A stretch of 64,000 nt of DNA from Aquarana catesbeiana. Taxonomy: Eukaryota > Chordata > Amphibia > Anura > Ranidae. Each line of letters starts with the position of its first letter. The first letter of the stretch is position 1. The position numbers and the translations under genes are program-made. Of this stretch, positions 1 through 12,161 are shown piece after piece. The notes beneath the pieces are model-generated. The model worked only from the letters and a program-made list of their open reading frames with translations, made no database searches and was not told the DNA's origin. Location of the stretch: assembly GCF_042186555.1 (NCBI RefSeq), contig NC_133326.1, positions 584,454,840 through 584,518,839 of the forward strand, written 5' to 3'.

Positions 1-1243
1 GAGGGTGGGAGGTGGGCTATGTGGGGTGCATAAACTGCATGATCTGGGGGGCTCTAGGGGTGGGAGGAGGCTAAGGGGCTCTTGGTGAGTTTGAAGAGGG
101 GATATTTAGGGGCGAGTTGTCCCCCTACCCTCTATACTTCATTCAAACCTCTATCCCAGTAAGGTGCCCTCCGGGAATGAAGGCACTTTCTATTTCTTCC
201 CATCTCTTGTCATGTGATATGTCACATGACAAGGGGAGACCGGAAGAAGGGCAGAGCTATGATGAGACACAGAGACACAGGTGTGTAGAAGTGAGTGAGG
301 TGCAGGAGAACGGAGCAGCCAAAGCTCCCAATGCGCTCTCCCATCTCCACAGACAGAAGGTATTGTTTCAATAGAAACCTGTCACATCATGCAGGTACAT
401 CATGTATACCAAAGTGTACAGTCTTTGCGAAATGAAAACCACAAGAAACCATCATCTCCCATGTAAATTAATTTATTTAAAGTCATATCTTTGAATGTAT
501 ATACATCAATACAATAGATTGCTTTTATATATTATGCAAATTAGTGTATAATGCTGAAACAAATATTTTCTACCTTTCCAGTGAATTCATCATAAAAAAC
601 GTCCATCTTTTGAGCTATACCAGGGGAAGGGTTTGGCAGTCAATCGGCTTCATTTGATTATTTATAACATACTTTACCCATCACTGGTCAGATGCAATTA
701 TACGGTAATAAAACACTTCAGACTGATTTGGCAGATATAGCCATGATTCAGTCATTTTGTGCGCTTGCATTTTAGGACAACAAACTTCAAAATTTATAAT
801 ACAACCCAAATGTAATATGTCAATTGCAGGATGACCCCATCTGTTGCCCTCAATCCAAAGTTGGCTAGATAATCCGTTTAATCAGGGACTCACTCACAGG
901 TGGCTAGATTTCTGTGACAGATTAAAAATTATAATTGTCAGACAAAAGTCTGCAATGGCAGCCTCCATATCCTCACAGGACTGGTTTCCTTTAAATTCAT
1001 CATCTGTTCAGCTTACTCTGCTTTAGTCTCACAGAGGGACAACAGTTTGCATCAGGGTGGTTGGCTTTTATGTGACTGGCAGGTAGGAAACAGCAGTAGT
1101 GATAAATGAAGTGCCTTCTTGGAGTCCCTCCTAACCATCCCAACTATAATGTTAGTTTAATTTCACCTCAAAGATCCCAAATCATCTTTAAAAGGAGTAT
1201 ATATCTATAACACACACACCTTTCCTGCCACTAAGCCCCACAT
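1..1243. other. Non-coding flank, no feature recognised
   Basis: The stretch is AT-rich with only short chance reading frames. I see no splice-bounded exon, element terminus or tandem repeat that I can defend. It lies beyond the 3' end of the minus-strand host gene. Confidence 0.5.
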
Positions 1244-1638
1244 TAAAGTTTAACTTTTTTTTGTGTTGGGCAGAATGTAGAGGGATTATAACCCCTGTCA
1301 GTTTTTATTGCTGTCTGTGTCCCTGTTCGGAGAGTCCCCCTCTAGGTTTGTCCTTTTTACCATTATCATTGAAAGTGAACGTAAAAGAAGATCCCAGATT
1401 TTGGGTTGTTCCCAGAAAAGTAGTAAAGGGGAAAACTTCCTATGGGGACATTAGTTCTGGTGGTCTGGTCCCCAAGGAATTTCCTTAATTTGAAGGAATT
1501 TCCTCACTTCCCATTTGGCTATGGGACAAGAAATGAAGCTAAATCTTCCCAATGAGACACAGATGGCAAAAAAAAAAAAAAATTTGACAGGGGTCATAAC
1601 CCTCCCTCACTATAGGTTTTGCCTACAGTTCTACTTTA
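1244..1638. repeat. Dispersed repeat of the 'ggttataaccc' family, copy 1
   Basis: The copy starts near AAAGTTTAACTTTTTT and ends near AGTTCTACTTTAAGTTG, so its two ends are weakly inverted. Inside are two 'ATAACCC' cores (near 1289 and 1600) and GGGGA/TCCCC tracts. Similar text recurs at about 4.9-5.2, 5.5-5.7 and 9.9-10.1 kb, which supports a dispersed family. It has no coding capacity. The superfamily is not determined. Confidence 0.5.
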
Positions 1639-2258
1639 AGTTGTCCACTCTCACAAATGGAATTCCTAATTATTACACAGTCTTGAAAAGTCATTTGGGA
1701 TTGCAATGCGACTATTAGGCTATTTAATGCCCACCAAAAGTCAGAAAGTGGCAATTCTAGAAGATATATTTTATTAACGAAGGTGTGAAGGGCACAAATT
1801 GAAAACTGGAAAAAAAAAAAAAAAAAAAACAGCTTTTCCTTTACATTATTAAATGTATGATGTTCTCCATCTCAGGTTAGCCATTGAACACTACTTCTGC
1901 AGCCACCTGCTAGTTTCCCTCTCCTGTTCACCACAACAGACTGTGTGGTCACTAAAATCCAGCCATACAACAGAGTTTGAAAGAAAGGATGCAATATGCA
2001 TCCTTTCCTGAATTTAATAAGCATTGCAACAAAGAAAGAAGAAGGTCTAATCTGAAAACAGGGTACACCCCAAAACGAGGAGATCTTATTCCCCTCTGGT
2101 TGGGCTGCCTATACTTTGGTGGTAGTTTGCGTTTTTCATATTTAAACCTGGTTTGTTGCTGACTTTGTGCCTTTAGGCTGCATTCACACTGTATCTCTTC
2201 ATGATTTTGCATGTTTAGTGTGAACGCAGGCTTACATATATGATACACTCTATACTTA

Positions 2259-3767
2259 GAGGTGCAGCTCAAAAAACTAGAATATCAAAAATGTAATTTC
2301 AGTAATTCAATTCAAAAAGTGAAGTCATTATATAGATTCATTACACAGTGTGATATATTTCAAGCATTTTTCCTTTTAAATTTTGATGATTATGGCCTTC
2401 AGCTAGTGAAAACCCAAAATTCAGTATCTCAGAAAATTTGAATATTGTGAAAAAGTGCAATACTGTAGACTCATGGTGTCACACTAACTCAAACCACCTG
2501 TAAAGGTTTTCTGAGCCTTTAAATGGTCTCTCAGTCTGGTTCAGCAGGTTACATAATCATGGTGAAGACTGCTGACTTGACAGTTGTCCAGAAGACAGTC
2601 ATTGACACCCTCCACAAGGACGGTAAGTCACAAAAGGCCATTGCTTAAAAAGCTGTCTGTTCACAGAGTGCGGTATCCAAGCATATTAATGGAAAGTTGA
2701 GTGGAAAAAAACAAGTGTGGTAGAAAAAGGTGCACAAGCAACAGGGATAACTGCAGCCTTGAGAGGATTGCAAAGGCCATTCAAGAATTTGGGGGAAATT
2801 CCCAAAGAGGGAACTATGGCTGATGTCAGTAATTCCAGAGCCACCACACACAGATGTATCCAGGACATGGGCTATGACTGTTGCATTGTTTGTGTCAAGC
2901 CACTCCTGAACCAGAGACATCAGAAGCGTCTTACCTGGGCTAAGGAGAAAAAGGACTGGACACTTGCTCAGTGGTCCAAAGTCCTCTTTTCGGATGAAAG
3001 TAAATTTTGCATTCCATACGGAAATCAATGTCTCAGAGTCTGGAGGAAGAGTGGAAAAGCACAGAAACCAAAAGTTGCATGAGGTCCAGTGTGAAGTTTC
3101 CGCAGTCAGTGATGATTTGGGGAGCCATTTAATCTGCTGGTGTTGGTCCAGTGTGTTTTATCGAGTCCAAAGTCCTCTACCAGGAACTTCTAGAGCCCTT
3201 AATTCATGCTTCCCATCTTTATGGAGATGCGGATTTCATTTTCCAGCAGGACTTGGCACCTGCCCACACTTCCAAAAGTACCAATACCATGTTTAATGAT
3301 CACTGTATCACTGTTTGGTCAGCAAACTCCCCTGACCTAAACCCCAAAGAGAAGCTGTGGGGTATTATCAAGAGGAACATGAGACACCAGACCCAACAAT
3401 GCAGACAAGCTGAAGGCTGCTATCAAAGCAACCTGGGCTTCCATACCACCTCAGCAGTGCCATAAGCCGGTCACCTCCATGCCACGCCGCATTGAAGCAG
3501 CAACTCATGTAAAAGGAGCCCAGACCAAGTATTGAGTGCATACTATACTGTACATGGACATACTTTTCAGTAAGCCAACATTTCTGTATTAAAAATCCTT
3601 TTTCTTTATTGGTCTTATGCAATATTCAAATTTTCTGAGATACTGAATTTTGGGTTTACACTAACTGTAACCCATAATCATCAAAACTAAAAGAAAGAGT
3701 TTCACTTTTTCAATTCAATCTCTGAAATAAATTAATTTTGATATTCTAATTTTTGGAGATGCAACTG
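2259..3767 (+). mobile_element. Tc1/mariner element, nearly full length, 1.5 kb
   Basis: The two ends are imperfect inverted repeats: GAGGTGCAGCTC on the left and GAGATGCAACTG on the right, whose complement reads CAGTTGCATCTC. The similarity runs inward through an AGAATATCAAAA block for about 65 bp. TA dinucleotides sit immediately outside both ends (2257-2258 and 3768-3769), as expected for Tc1/mariner target-site duplication. A plus-strand transposase remnant lies inside. The 1509-bp length fits a complete element. Both ends are diverged and the gene is frameshifted, so this is an old, inactive copy. Confidence 0.93.
2717..3465 (+). pseudogene. Tc1 transposase (DDE), frameshifted
   Basis: Tc1 transposases cut and paste DNA using a DD34E triad after an N-terminal paired HTH domain. 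Two overlapping-frame pieces are seen here. The first piece (2717-3082) carries the end of the HTH region and the motif FSDESKF, with the first Asp codon at 2993-2995. The second (3151-3465) carries FQQDLAPAHTS (second Asp, 3250-3252) and SPDLNPKEKLW (Glu, 3349-3351). The second Asp and the Glu are separated by only 32 residues rather than 34, so two codons appear lost before the SPDLNP motif. A frameshift between about 3080 and 3150 joins the pieces. The remnant of the start lies upstream, near 2560. Family assignment is secure; activity is very unlikely. Confidence 0.92.
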
Positions 3768-3821
3768 TATGTTATGGATTTCACTTCACCAACTAGGCTT
3801 CTGGTGACAGGTACCTTAAGA

Positions 3822-4010
3822 CAGTGGTTCTCAACTCCAGTCCTTAAGTACCCCCAACAGGCCATGTTTGCAGGTTTTTTTCATCTGGCACAGGTGCTTT
3901 AAAATCAGAGTCAATGGCTTGGTGTTTTTTGGATAGCTATTTTATCTAAGAGAAATTCCCAAAACATGGCCTGTTGGGGGGTACACGAGGACTGAGGTTG
4001 AGATCCACTG
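3822..4010. mobile_element. hAT-type MITE with 8-bp target duplication
   Basis: The ends CAGTGGTTCTCAACTCCAG and its inverted partner CAGTGGATCTCAACCTCAG flank 189 bp with no coding capacity. Flanking octamers CCTTAAGA (3814-3821) and CTTTAAGA (4011-4018) match at 7 of 8 positions. A CAGTGGTTCTCAAC terminus with an 8-bp duplication is the hAT (Charlie-like) signature. It lies just outside the Tc1 element. Confidence 0.85.
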
Positions 4011-4897
4011 CTTTAAGAGACACTCACAAGAGGATCATGGAGGCTGTCATAGCTATCTATCCTGTGGGAAGGCTAGTTTCCTGGCTGTCATGTTGATGCT
4101 TTGGTTTCAGGGCTGTCTGAATTGCTGACAGAGAACATGTATAAAGATCGGGTCATTTAAAGCACACAGAGTCAGGTGTTTCAAAAGTACTTGCGTTAGA
4201 CACAGTTAGGCAACCAGCTTTTTCAGAAGGCGCAGCAATGGCAGCTCTCATACATCCTTTACAATGGCAGTCATCTCATAAATCTCTTATAAAGCCAGCC
4301 ATAAGAGAAATACATAAGCTGCCATTATTGACCTTTAAACTTTTATACTTCCAGCCACTTCCCTGCAACAATGCAAAAAAAAAAAATAAAAATTATCTGA
4401 AGTAACTCAAAATATTGAGAGCAGAGAAAACAAAATGAAACAGATGGCAAATAAAGACAAGACAACTTACCCGTGTTTTATTTTTATTTCAAAAACAACA
4501 AACAAATGTGATGGAAAAAAAAAAAAAATAGATGAGGAACTGAGGAATTGTTATAGCTTAAGACTTCAAGTGTAAGCGGCAAACCACTTCTTATACATAC
4601 AGTATGTACCTTTAACGTGTCACAGTGTTTCAGTCTTCTTAACAGTCATTTGAGACACATAGAATGACATACATGTTAATTAAAAATAAAAAAATTTATA
4701 CTAGCAGAACATGTTTCCCCAGCTGAGCACAAAAATTAACGTCAACAGGAAAAAGTTAAAGGATTAATTTATAACCAAAATATATAAAAGCCTGTGTAAC
4801 AAATTGTGGTTTCATATTGTTAAATGGTGATGGTATAAATGTAAACTGTCTGTTTCTCAGGTAGAAGTGATCACATGGCTTAAAAATTAGACGACTC

Positions 4898-5170
4898 CCC
4901 CTACAGGTTAAACTGTATGTCCAGTCAAAAAAAAAAAGTTTTGGTTAAAGTAGGGAAAGGTAAAAAGCCAAGTCAGGTTTGTTACCTGCATCTCCATTAC
5001 AGAGATTTCCCTTCACTTCCTGTCCTGCTGACATTTACCAGACTGGAAGTGAGGGAACTCTCCAACAACACAGACCAATTGGATTCTTCCCTTCAGTGGA
5101 ACCTCTAATCAGATTTTTTTTTAAATGTGTGTGTTCTGTTGCAGATTTTCCTTTAATTCCTGTCTGGTGA
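4898..5170. repeat. 'ggttataaccc'-type family, copy 2
   Basis: It shares the blocks CACTTCCTGTCC and TTACCTG with related text at 5.5-5.7 kb and 1.2-1.6 kb. Boundaries are approximate and it has no coding potential. It follows a stretch (4.0-4.9 kb) in which I recognise nothing. Confidence 0.35.
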
Positions 5171-5485
5171 AACCACTGACAGCAGGACAGGAAATTAGGA
5201 TAAACCTCTCCGAGAACCTTAACTCCTTTTCCACCGCCACCTACTGGCCCTTTAAGAGCTTCTAAATGCTGGGAGGTGGAGGAAGCCAATCACAGCAGTC
5301 AAATGAATGGAAAGCTCTAGATTGCATCGGGAACTTTCCAATCCCCAACAGCAATCTTGCTGGGAGCAAGCAGGGCACGTGCTCTCAGCACAGAAATGTT
5401 TACATTTAGGATGCATATATCTAGCCTCTCGACATTAAAGCCCACCGCCAAGAGGTCGCATATATGCGTACAGCCAAGGAGAAGA

Positions 5486-5705
5486 GGTTAATGTAGACTA
5501 TAGGCAAAACTTTTTTTTCCCCATTTTAGATACAGAAAGAGGGTTATAACCTCTAATAAGGGTTATTTCCTCTCCCTCTATCCCATTGGGGAGTTTTCCC
5601 GTCACTTCCTATCCCACAGCCAAAACAGGAAGTGGGAGGGAATGCCTTAAAATTAAGGGAATCTCTTGGGGACCCCCAGGTCACCAAAAATAGTCTCCCC
5701 ATTAT
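5486..5705. repeat. 'ggttataaccc' family, copy 3
   Basis: It contains GAGGGTTATAACCTC, itself a small palindrome, followed by CACTTCCTATCCCACAG and GGGACCCCC tracts seen in the copy at 1.2-1.6 kb. It is non-coding. Confidence 0.45.
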
Positions 5706-6054
5706 TTAGGATTTTCAAACATGTACTTCAGCACATTGAATATCACTGGTAATCTGTCCCCGTCCCCACAAAAAAATCCACACTACATTGTGGGTATAGA
5801 CCAGTATAATCTAGTCCTTAAAGCTGAAGTTCAGGGGGCAAGAAACAAAACAAATTACCCTTCCAGTGGGGTTCTCCCTCATTGCAGGGGATAAATGCCA
5901 ATTTCATAGGGTTCATATTAGGGCACACTGGGTAAAGAAGCCTCAAACAGTCAAAGTGTAAGGCAAACATTCCAAGATGGAGACCGCTGTAAAAAAACTC
6001 TATAAACACCGAGGCTGCACTCAATAGCGATAGAAGCAGACTCTGGAAAAACAG

Positions 6055-8472
6055 ACAAAAAAGATGCTTATAAGGGCAGTAAGACTTGTTTATTATAAAA
6101 AGTCAGGATATAAAGCTTTCACAAACATGGTGGAATATCTAGCTCATCAATCTGTAAACATGACGCTGGTGTAGGACTCTATCCTGGCTCCCCCCCAGTC
6201 CTTTCCACCGTCCAGCAGTCAAAGGAGGAGCAGAAACACTGGCATGATAGCCGCCGCACTTCCAGAACCAGCTGGGAATGAAAGCAACCAGAAGTGATGT
6301 CATAAGGGGCGTTAATGCGTTTCAGAACAAGTGCAAAGCTACTTTGTCAAACCCAACAGAAATCAGCTGTATTTATAGGGGGTGGGGACAGGCTCCTATG
6401 CCCAATAATAAACACTTGTGGCAATTGTACAAACAATAGAACCGAACAGCACTATAACAGCTCAGCATCATAAGAGTACTTGTATAGAAAGTGGTACAAA
6501 AATGCTCACGGGTGTGGTACGGTGTAGAACTACAAGCACCAGTCAAACCTTAAAGGCAATACATTGTGAAGACAAAGGTTTAATATTCAATGATATGCAA
6601 ACACCAACAATAAGGCAAGGGTTTAAAAATGAATACATATAGTAAAAATAAGATTGCAAGTCGGTATGCATCCTAGCCTGCCCACCAAGCGTAATACAAT
6701 AAAATAAAAAAGTACAACTGCTTCAGAGATTAAAAAAAGTATAGAAGGCACAAGGTACAAGAAAAAGGATTCTGCGATTATATTATGTAATCGGTACGCA
6801 TTTTAAAAGCATGCACATACTGCATCTACGTTAAAACAGGACAACGGTCATAATATATGGAATACGGACATGCATATAGATTATACACCTCATGTGTCAA
6901 TGCATAGGAATACACACATTTGCAGAATAGGCGAGTAGAGCTACATAGCTAATCACTCTATGGACTTACTATGGAAGTCAATATTCATACTTATAGAAGT
7001 CAGGGTGTGCCTGAGAATTTAGGTTTTAATTTACTGGCCCCGTAAATTAATAGCTAAATTCTTGGGCACCCACTCACTTACTTTTTTTTGCTATTACAAG
7101 CATGTGCCAGTGTCGCAAACTACTGTGCATGACCTGTAAGTCTGTCCATCATGGACTATTTCACAATTAAGTGCAAAAAGTACAAAAAAAAAAAAAAAAT
7201 CGGGGAATTCCACAGCTGTTCAAGTTTGTAGTGTACCGTTTAGTCTGCCCATAAAGGTTACACTACACAGCCAGGGCCCATCAGGACACATTCAGAAAAC
7301 GCTTAGACGAGCATTGTCATTGAATTGAAGATGGTAATGACAGGCATAGTTTGCCTAGACACTTTCTAGAGTAACACAATAAGTCCAGCAATGGTCTACG
7401 CGTATGGGTTATTGAGACTATGTCCAGGGGTCTCACCGTGGTGGAGCATTTTCAATGGCTCTACCAAAGGGAGACATATTGGATACATAGATGTTTTATC
7501 CCCAGGTGGACTAAACGAAGAGTTGGAGGTGGGATCTATACTATAACCCTCTTCGGGTGGCCACCAGAGTCGCTATAAACCCTATGAGTGCCATAATAAT
7601 TAACTTTTTAATATTTGATCTAACAATTTCCATTTAATGTTTTCCGCAGGTTCCTCTTGTGTTAGAGACCCCCCCCCCCGTAATACATTCTACACAAAAC
7701 TTCTGACTTCTAGAACTATGAATATTGACGTCCATAGAGTACCGTAATTAACTGTGTATCTTTACTAGCCTATTATGCAGATGTGTCTATTCCTACGCAT
7801 TGACACATGAGCTGTATAATCTATATACATATCAGTATTCCATATATTATGACCATGGTCCTGTGTAACAAACATAATATGTGCATGCTTTTAAAATATA
7901 TATCTATTACATAACATAATTGCAGCTTCCTTTTTCTTAACCAATTATCCTTTTGATCTCTGAAGTGTTTGTTATTTATTGTATTACCCGCTTGGCAGGC
8001 AGGCTGGAAATTGTAGTTCCATACCGCCTTACATTTTTTTTTTTACTACTACTATATGAATTTTTAAACTCTTGCCTTACTGTTTGTGTGCATATATTTT
8101 GTTTTTATTATTGGACTTTGGAGCCTGTCCCCTATGAATCCAGCTTGATTCCTTCCCAGACATGAGGTTTGACAAAGGAGCTTTGCACATGCTCCAAAAC
8201 ATGTTATCGCTCCCTGTGATGTCACTTCCAGTAGCTTGTGTTTCAAGCTGGTTCCGGACGTGCAGTGGCTATCTTGAGGGTGTTTCTGCTCCCCTTTTGA
8301 CTGCTGGACAGTGGGAAGGACTGGATCTTATATAGGAGAGCCCTATACCAGCATCACATTTTTTCAAATTGATGAGCTAGATATACCACCATTTTTGTGA
8401 GAGTATTTTATCCTTTTCATAATTAAACAAGTCTTACTGCACTTAGAGGCGCCTCTTTTTCTTTATGCTGTT
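6055..8472. repeat. Long foldback element, about 2.4 kb, with arms of 0.8-1.0 kb
   Basis: Sequence from about 6055 to 7010 returns in inverted orientation from about 7700 to 8472. Matching anchors include the ACAAGTCTTACTGC block (right arm near 8430, inverted near 6085), GATGAGCTAGATAT (8373, inverted near 6136), TGACAAAG.AGCTTTGCAC (8170, inverted near 6330) and a stretch around TCATAATATATGGAATAC (6848, inverted near 7840). Arms are diverged by roughly 15-20 percent by eye. The centre, 7010-7700, is unpaired and has no convincing gene. The inner arm motif CTGAAACGCATTAACG resembles the AAACGCGTT motif near Penelope-like element ends, so two head-to-head Penelope-type ends are one explanation (inference). 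Confidence 0.75.
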
Positions 8473-8658
8473 TCATAGGGCTGCAAGGACTAAGTATGCT
8501 TGTCTCACCATAAAATCCTTTTACGGAGATCCACAATGGGAGTTACTTACCAAAACTGAAGCGTGCACAATTGGTAGTACAGCTCTTCATAGAAACCAAT
8601 CACCTTCCAAGTTTTATTGCCAAAGCACCAGTTTTAGTAAATCTCCCCCAGTAAGTCT

Positions 8659-9107
8659 TTAAAGTGGTTGTAAACCCACCCTACAACAACTTTATGCTAC
8701 AGGTAAGCCTATAATAAGGCTTACCTGTGTAGCTACCCAGGATATCTCCTAAACCTGCATGGTTTAGGAGATATCCCGTCCCCTGCATGTGCCGGTTACA
8801 TCAGCACACGCGCACTGGGGCAAACTGAAGCGTTGCTTCAGTCTATGTTCCGTTACCGGCGGTTCCCGCGTGCGGGAGTGACGTCATCGCGGCTCCGGCC
8901 AATCAGAGCATCGGAGCCGCGATACCCAGAAGCAAGCCCTGGGAGAGATGTCGCCGGCCAGAGGGGGAGACAAGGACGGCTGCAGGGGCTTCGTTCTTGG
9001 GTAAGTAATTCATAATGAGCTAGTATGCTATGCATACTAGCTCATTATGCCTTTGTCTTGCAGGGTTTTTTTATTTTTTTTTTAACCAGGGTTTACAACC
9101 ACTTTAA
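8659..9107. mobile_element. TTAA-flanked MITE, copy 1
   Basis: It starts TTAAAGTGGTTGTAAACCC and ends with the exact inverse, GGGTTTACAACCACTTTAA. The flanking TTAA on both sides suggests a piggyBac- or Kolobok-type target site. The interior is GC-rich around 8780-8990, with inverted text near TAGCTCATTATG. It carries no transposase. At least five relatives lie in this window (17.0, 18.7, 20.9, 40.5 and 54.5 kb). Confidence 0.85.
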
Positions 9108-9289
9108 CCATTTAAAGGTTGAAGATTTCTTGTGTACCTCATGAACAAGAAAGAAAAGCAACTATACTTGCCTTATTCCTTGCTTTCATGGCAGCTGGCA
9201 CCCCCCCACACCACCCCAATATGCATTCGGTAGTCTCTGCTACCGCATCGATTGCCGCTGTCCTGCTGCATAGTTAACGCAGTGGGTCA

Positions 9290-9600
9290 CTTGTTCGGCA
9301 AGGGCATCATTCATAGAATGCCTTGCATTCTTCTTGATGAATGCAAGGCGTATTTTAAGCTAGGTGGAGAACGTGAAGGCATCCCTCCACCTCTCCACCT
9401 CGTCCAAAGAACACCTTGTATTCATTAAGAAAAACACAAAGCTTTTTCTGAATGGAGCCCTATGCTGTGCAAGCAACTGTTCAGGGTTAATATGCAGCAG
9501 GCAGCCACTTGGCTCGGGACCTGGAAGACAGCAGTGATCGCTGTAATAGTGGAGACTACTAAAGTGATTCTTCAGTTCCACAGGTATTGCATATGTATAC
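9290..9600. repeat. Dispersed repeat related to 57.57-57.86 kb
   Basis: The blocks CACCTTGTATTCATTAAGAA and GGTGGAGA, and a short hairpin around GAATGCCTTGCATTC, recur in altered form at 57.6-57.8 kb. It is non-coding and its class is unknown. Confidence 0.4.
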
Positions 9601-9879
9601 TTACATTGGTCGAAGCTTTACCAATGTAACATGTCCCCCTCCCAGCCCTGCTTAGCTTTCTATAAAAATGCAGTATTTGCTGTGCATGTTTTAAGTCTAT
9701 TAATGTAGTTTGCTTGCTAAAGCTATGCTGATAAGGTAATCGCTTTATAAAACGCAAAGGGATAAAACATACATTTAAACAGAGTGTAGTCACCCTCTTG
9801 GCTGTGCAGTCTGGCAGGGGTTAGCGGCTGAATAGAATTACAAAGTATAACTTTAACAAAAACGTTTTAAATTTGGATA

Positions 9880-10090
9880 CAGTGGTGAGGGAATAGAACC
9901 CTGTGTCAGGTTTCAATTGCGGTATATCCCTGTTAGGGAGATTCACTTTCTCCAATTGTTCCTATCACAGATTTTACCCGGAAAGAGCTGGGGTATATCC
10001 AAAATTTTGGCGTTCCCACTAGAACGGGAATAAAATGGAAACTTCCAATGGTGACACCGTTCCAGTGACATTAAAGTGAACGAGACACAA
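9880..10090. repeat. Diverged dispersed repeat
   Basis: It has the same general plan as the 'ggttataaccc' copies (CCTGTGTCAGGTTT, TCCCTGTTAGGG, TCACTTTCTCC) and ends in GACATTAAAGTGAACG. Boundaries are uncertain. Confidence 0.35.
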
Positions 10091-11788
10091 ATGGCTTTGG
10101 ATATACTTTAAAGGTAGCTTAAATATAAGAGTCTATTGAGGGTGGAAAAAGCGGTCATTTAGGATGGCGTGAAAATAATCTCCTGCAGCTTTGTGAACAG
10201 GCACTAAACATCCATTCAGATGCTGTGAAAATACCCCTGTTTATTAGGGTGTACTCCATGCACCACTAAATTCTACAGCTGAAATTATATTCACCTTCTC
10301 AAAACATAATGCATCTGCAACCCAGTGTTAAATGCAAATGACAGTAAGGCTTTACTACAAAGAAAATCCACAGCTAGTCTTGCAGTGGGGCTCCCCCACA
10401 CAGCAAGGATTAAATACACATTTTATCAAAGGGGATAATAAAGTGCAGTCATAATAAGCTTATCCTTTGCTCCCGCTGACTTCTTCACAGCCACACAACT
10501 AGTCTAGAAGCCCAGTCTCCTCCCCGCTCCATAGGTCACAGGAACTCCAGGAGGTGCCCCACCTAACACCTAATTTTACCCATGGCTTAGCTATAAAACC
10601 GGCTTTCTGAAAGCTACACACATATGCAAATTTTACAGGTAGGTGGCTCTTGGCCACCAATCACTGCAACCACTACTACTCATTATCCATAAGCCAGAGC
10701 CAAGAGAATGCCAAACAGAACAGAATACATAAAACATCCACTGCTTCTGCAGGTTATAGAAATAAGGAACACGAGTTTAATATATTTAAAACTCAGAAGA
10801 GCATACACTGGCCTAGAAAATAATGATTTATATGTACTTGGCAGACAGAAGTTTCTCTTCTAAATCTTTTATGTTTTACACTACACAATGTCAAACACAA
10901 GCTCAGCCAGAAAGACCTATATTATTAGGAAATGATGAACCAGAGCTTTGACTGATGAGGACTTTTCTCCATTTCTACAGTCCAGGCCGTAAAATGAGTT
11001 TACATTCCATGGAAACATTCTATAGGCTGAGCGTCAAAGGCCAATACACAGAATATAAAAAAAAATTCAAGGCATTGTGCGAGTCATAAAAAGGTCACAT
11101 GCCACACTACTTTTCAATGCATTTGACACTGATGCAAAGTCATGTCAGAGCTATGTACTTTAAGGCCTTGCAAGTGGGTAAGAAAGGGTAATCATACTAA
11201 ATCAAGGGCACTGTTAAAGCTGCAATCTAGGCAAAATGTAAAACCCACCAACCAATGCTGCAAATTACATGTTGGAATGGAAGATGTGGCTTACTTGGTG
11301 ATCTTTTAGAAAGTTGCTGGAACTGCCCTAACCATTGTCTGCCATATCATGTTATGCTGCCTCTAAAGCTAGCCATACATAGCTCATTTCTCTCTGGTTT
11401 AGCCCACGGGCAGAATGAAGGAAAGAGAATGGATTCCCTCATCTATGCTAAACTGTGTGGATGGAGGAATCTCTGCCGTCAGCTATAGCATTCAGGCATC
11501 TACAGCTGCCTACAAGTAATAGAGGAAAAGTCCAAGTGATGATTAATGGTTAATCCGTGACCACAATAGAGGATCCACCACCGAGAATAGAAGGGGTTAC
11601 TTCTTACCAAGTAGCCATGATCCCCACTACAGAGGATCACAGCTAGCAGGCAAACTTTAAAACAGACTATGGAAACTTCTGTCGGCATCCACTGGGGGTC
11701 ATCACACCGTCAGCCACATCATCAGAACTCATGGCAGAGATGCACCATAAAACACAAAAGGGAGCTGCATCCAGTGCCCACAAGTAGT
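10091..11788. other. Apparently single-copy non-coding DNA
   Basis: No exon, element end or tandem array was recognised. A short AAAGCTAGCCATACATAG at about 11364 resembles the edge of the 'GCCATACATGGATC' MITE family seen at 28.7, 34.9, 40.9 and 63.2 kb, but no partner end was found. Confidence 0.4.
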
Positions 11789-12161
11789 CTTCAACACTGA
11801 TTTTTGGAGCCGATTTGTGTGTTTTAAACATAGTCCTTTAGAACAAACCAGACACACCTGCCGCTGCTGCTGGAACTGATATCATCTCTAGCAGCAGCGG
11901 CAGGTGTGTCTGGTGGGAAGCCGTGATGCAGTGAACCGTGACTCTGTGGATGAATTTGTGGACGCTGGATGCAGGTGAAAGCCCTTCCTCCTCTCTCTCT
12001 TTGCTCTTCCTGACTTTTTTTCAAGTTGTTAGCCTGGACTGAGTTTACTATGAAAACGCTGTCTGCGTTGAAATGTTGATGTGCTAAAGGAGAAGCTGTT
12101 TGTTCTAAAGGACTTTATGTTTAAAACACACAAATCAGCTCCAAAAATCAGTGTTGAAGTC
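11789..12161. repeat. Nested inverted repeats with a perfect 24-bp hairpin
   Basis: The outer arms, about 58-62 bp, are 11789-11846 and 12098-12161, sharing TCCTTTAGAACAAA and ATTTTTGGAGC in inverted orientation. Inside, directly after the left arm, 11848-11871 (CCAGACACACCTGCCGCTGC plus TGCT) pairs perfectly with 11890-11913 across an 18-nt loop. Between the hairpin and the right outer arm is about 185 bp of unpaired sequence. No coding frame crosses the structure. It could be a foldback transposon with a second hairpin insertion. Confidence 0.75.
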
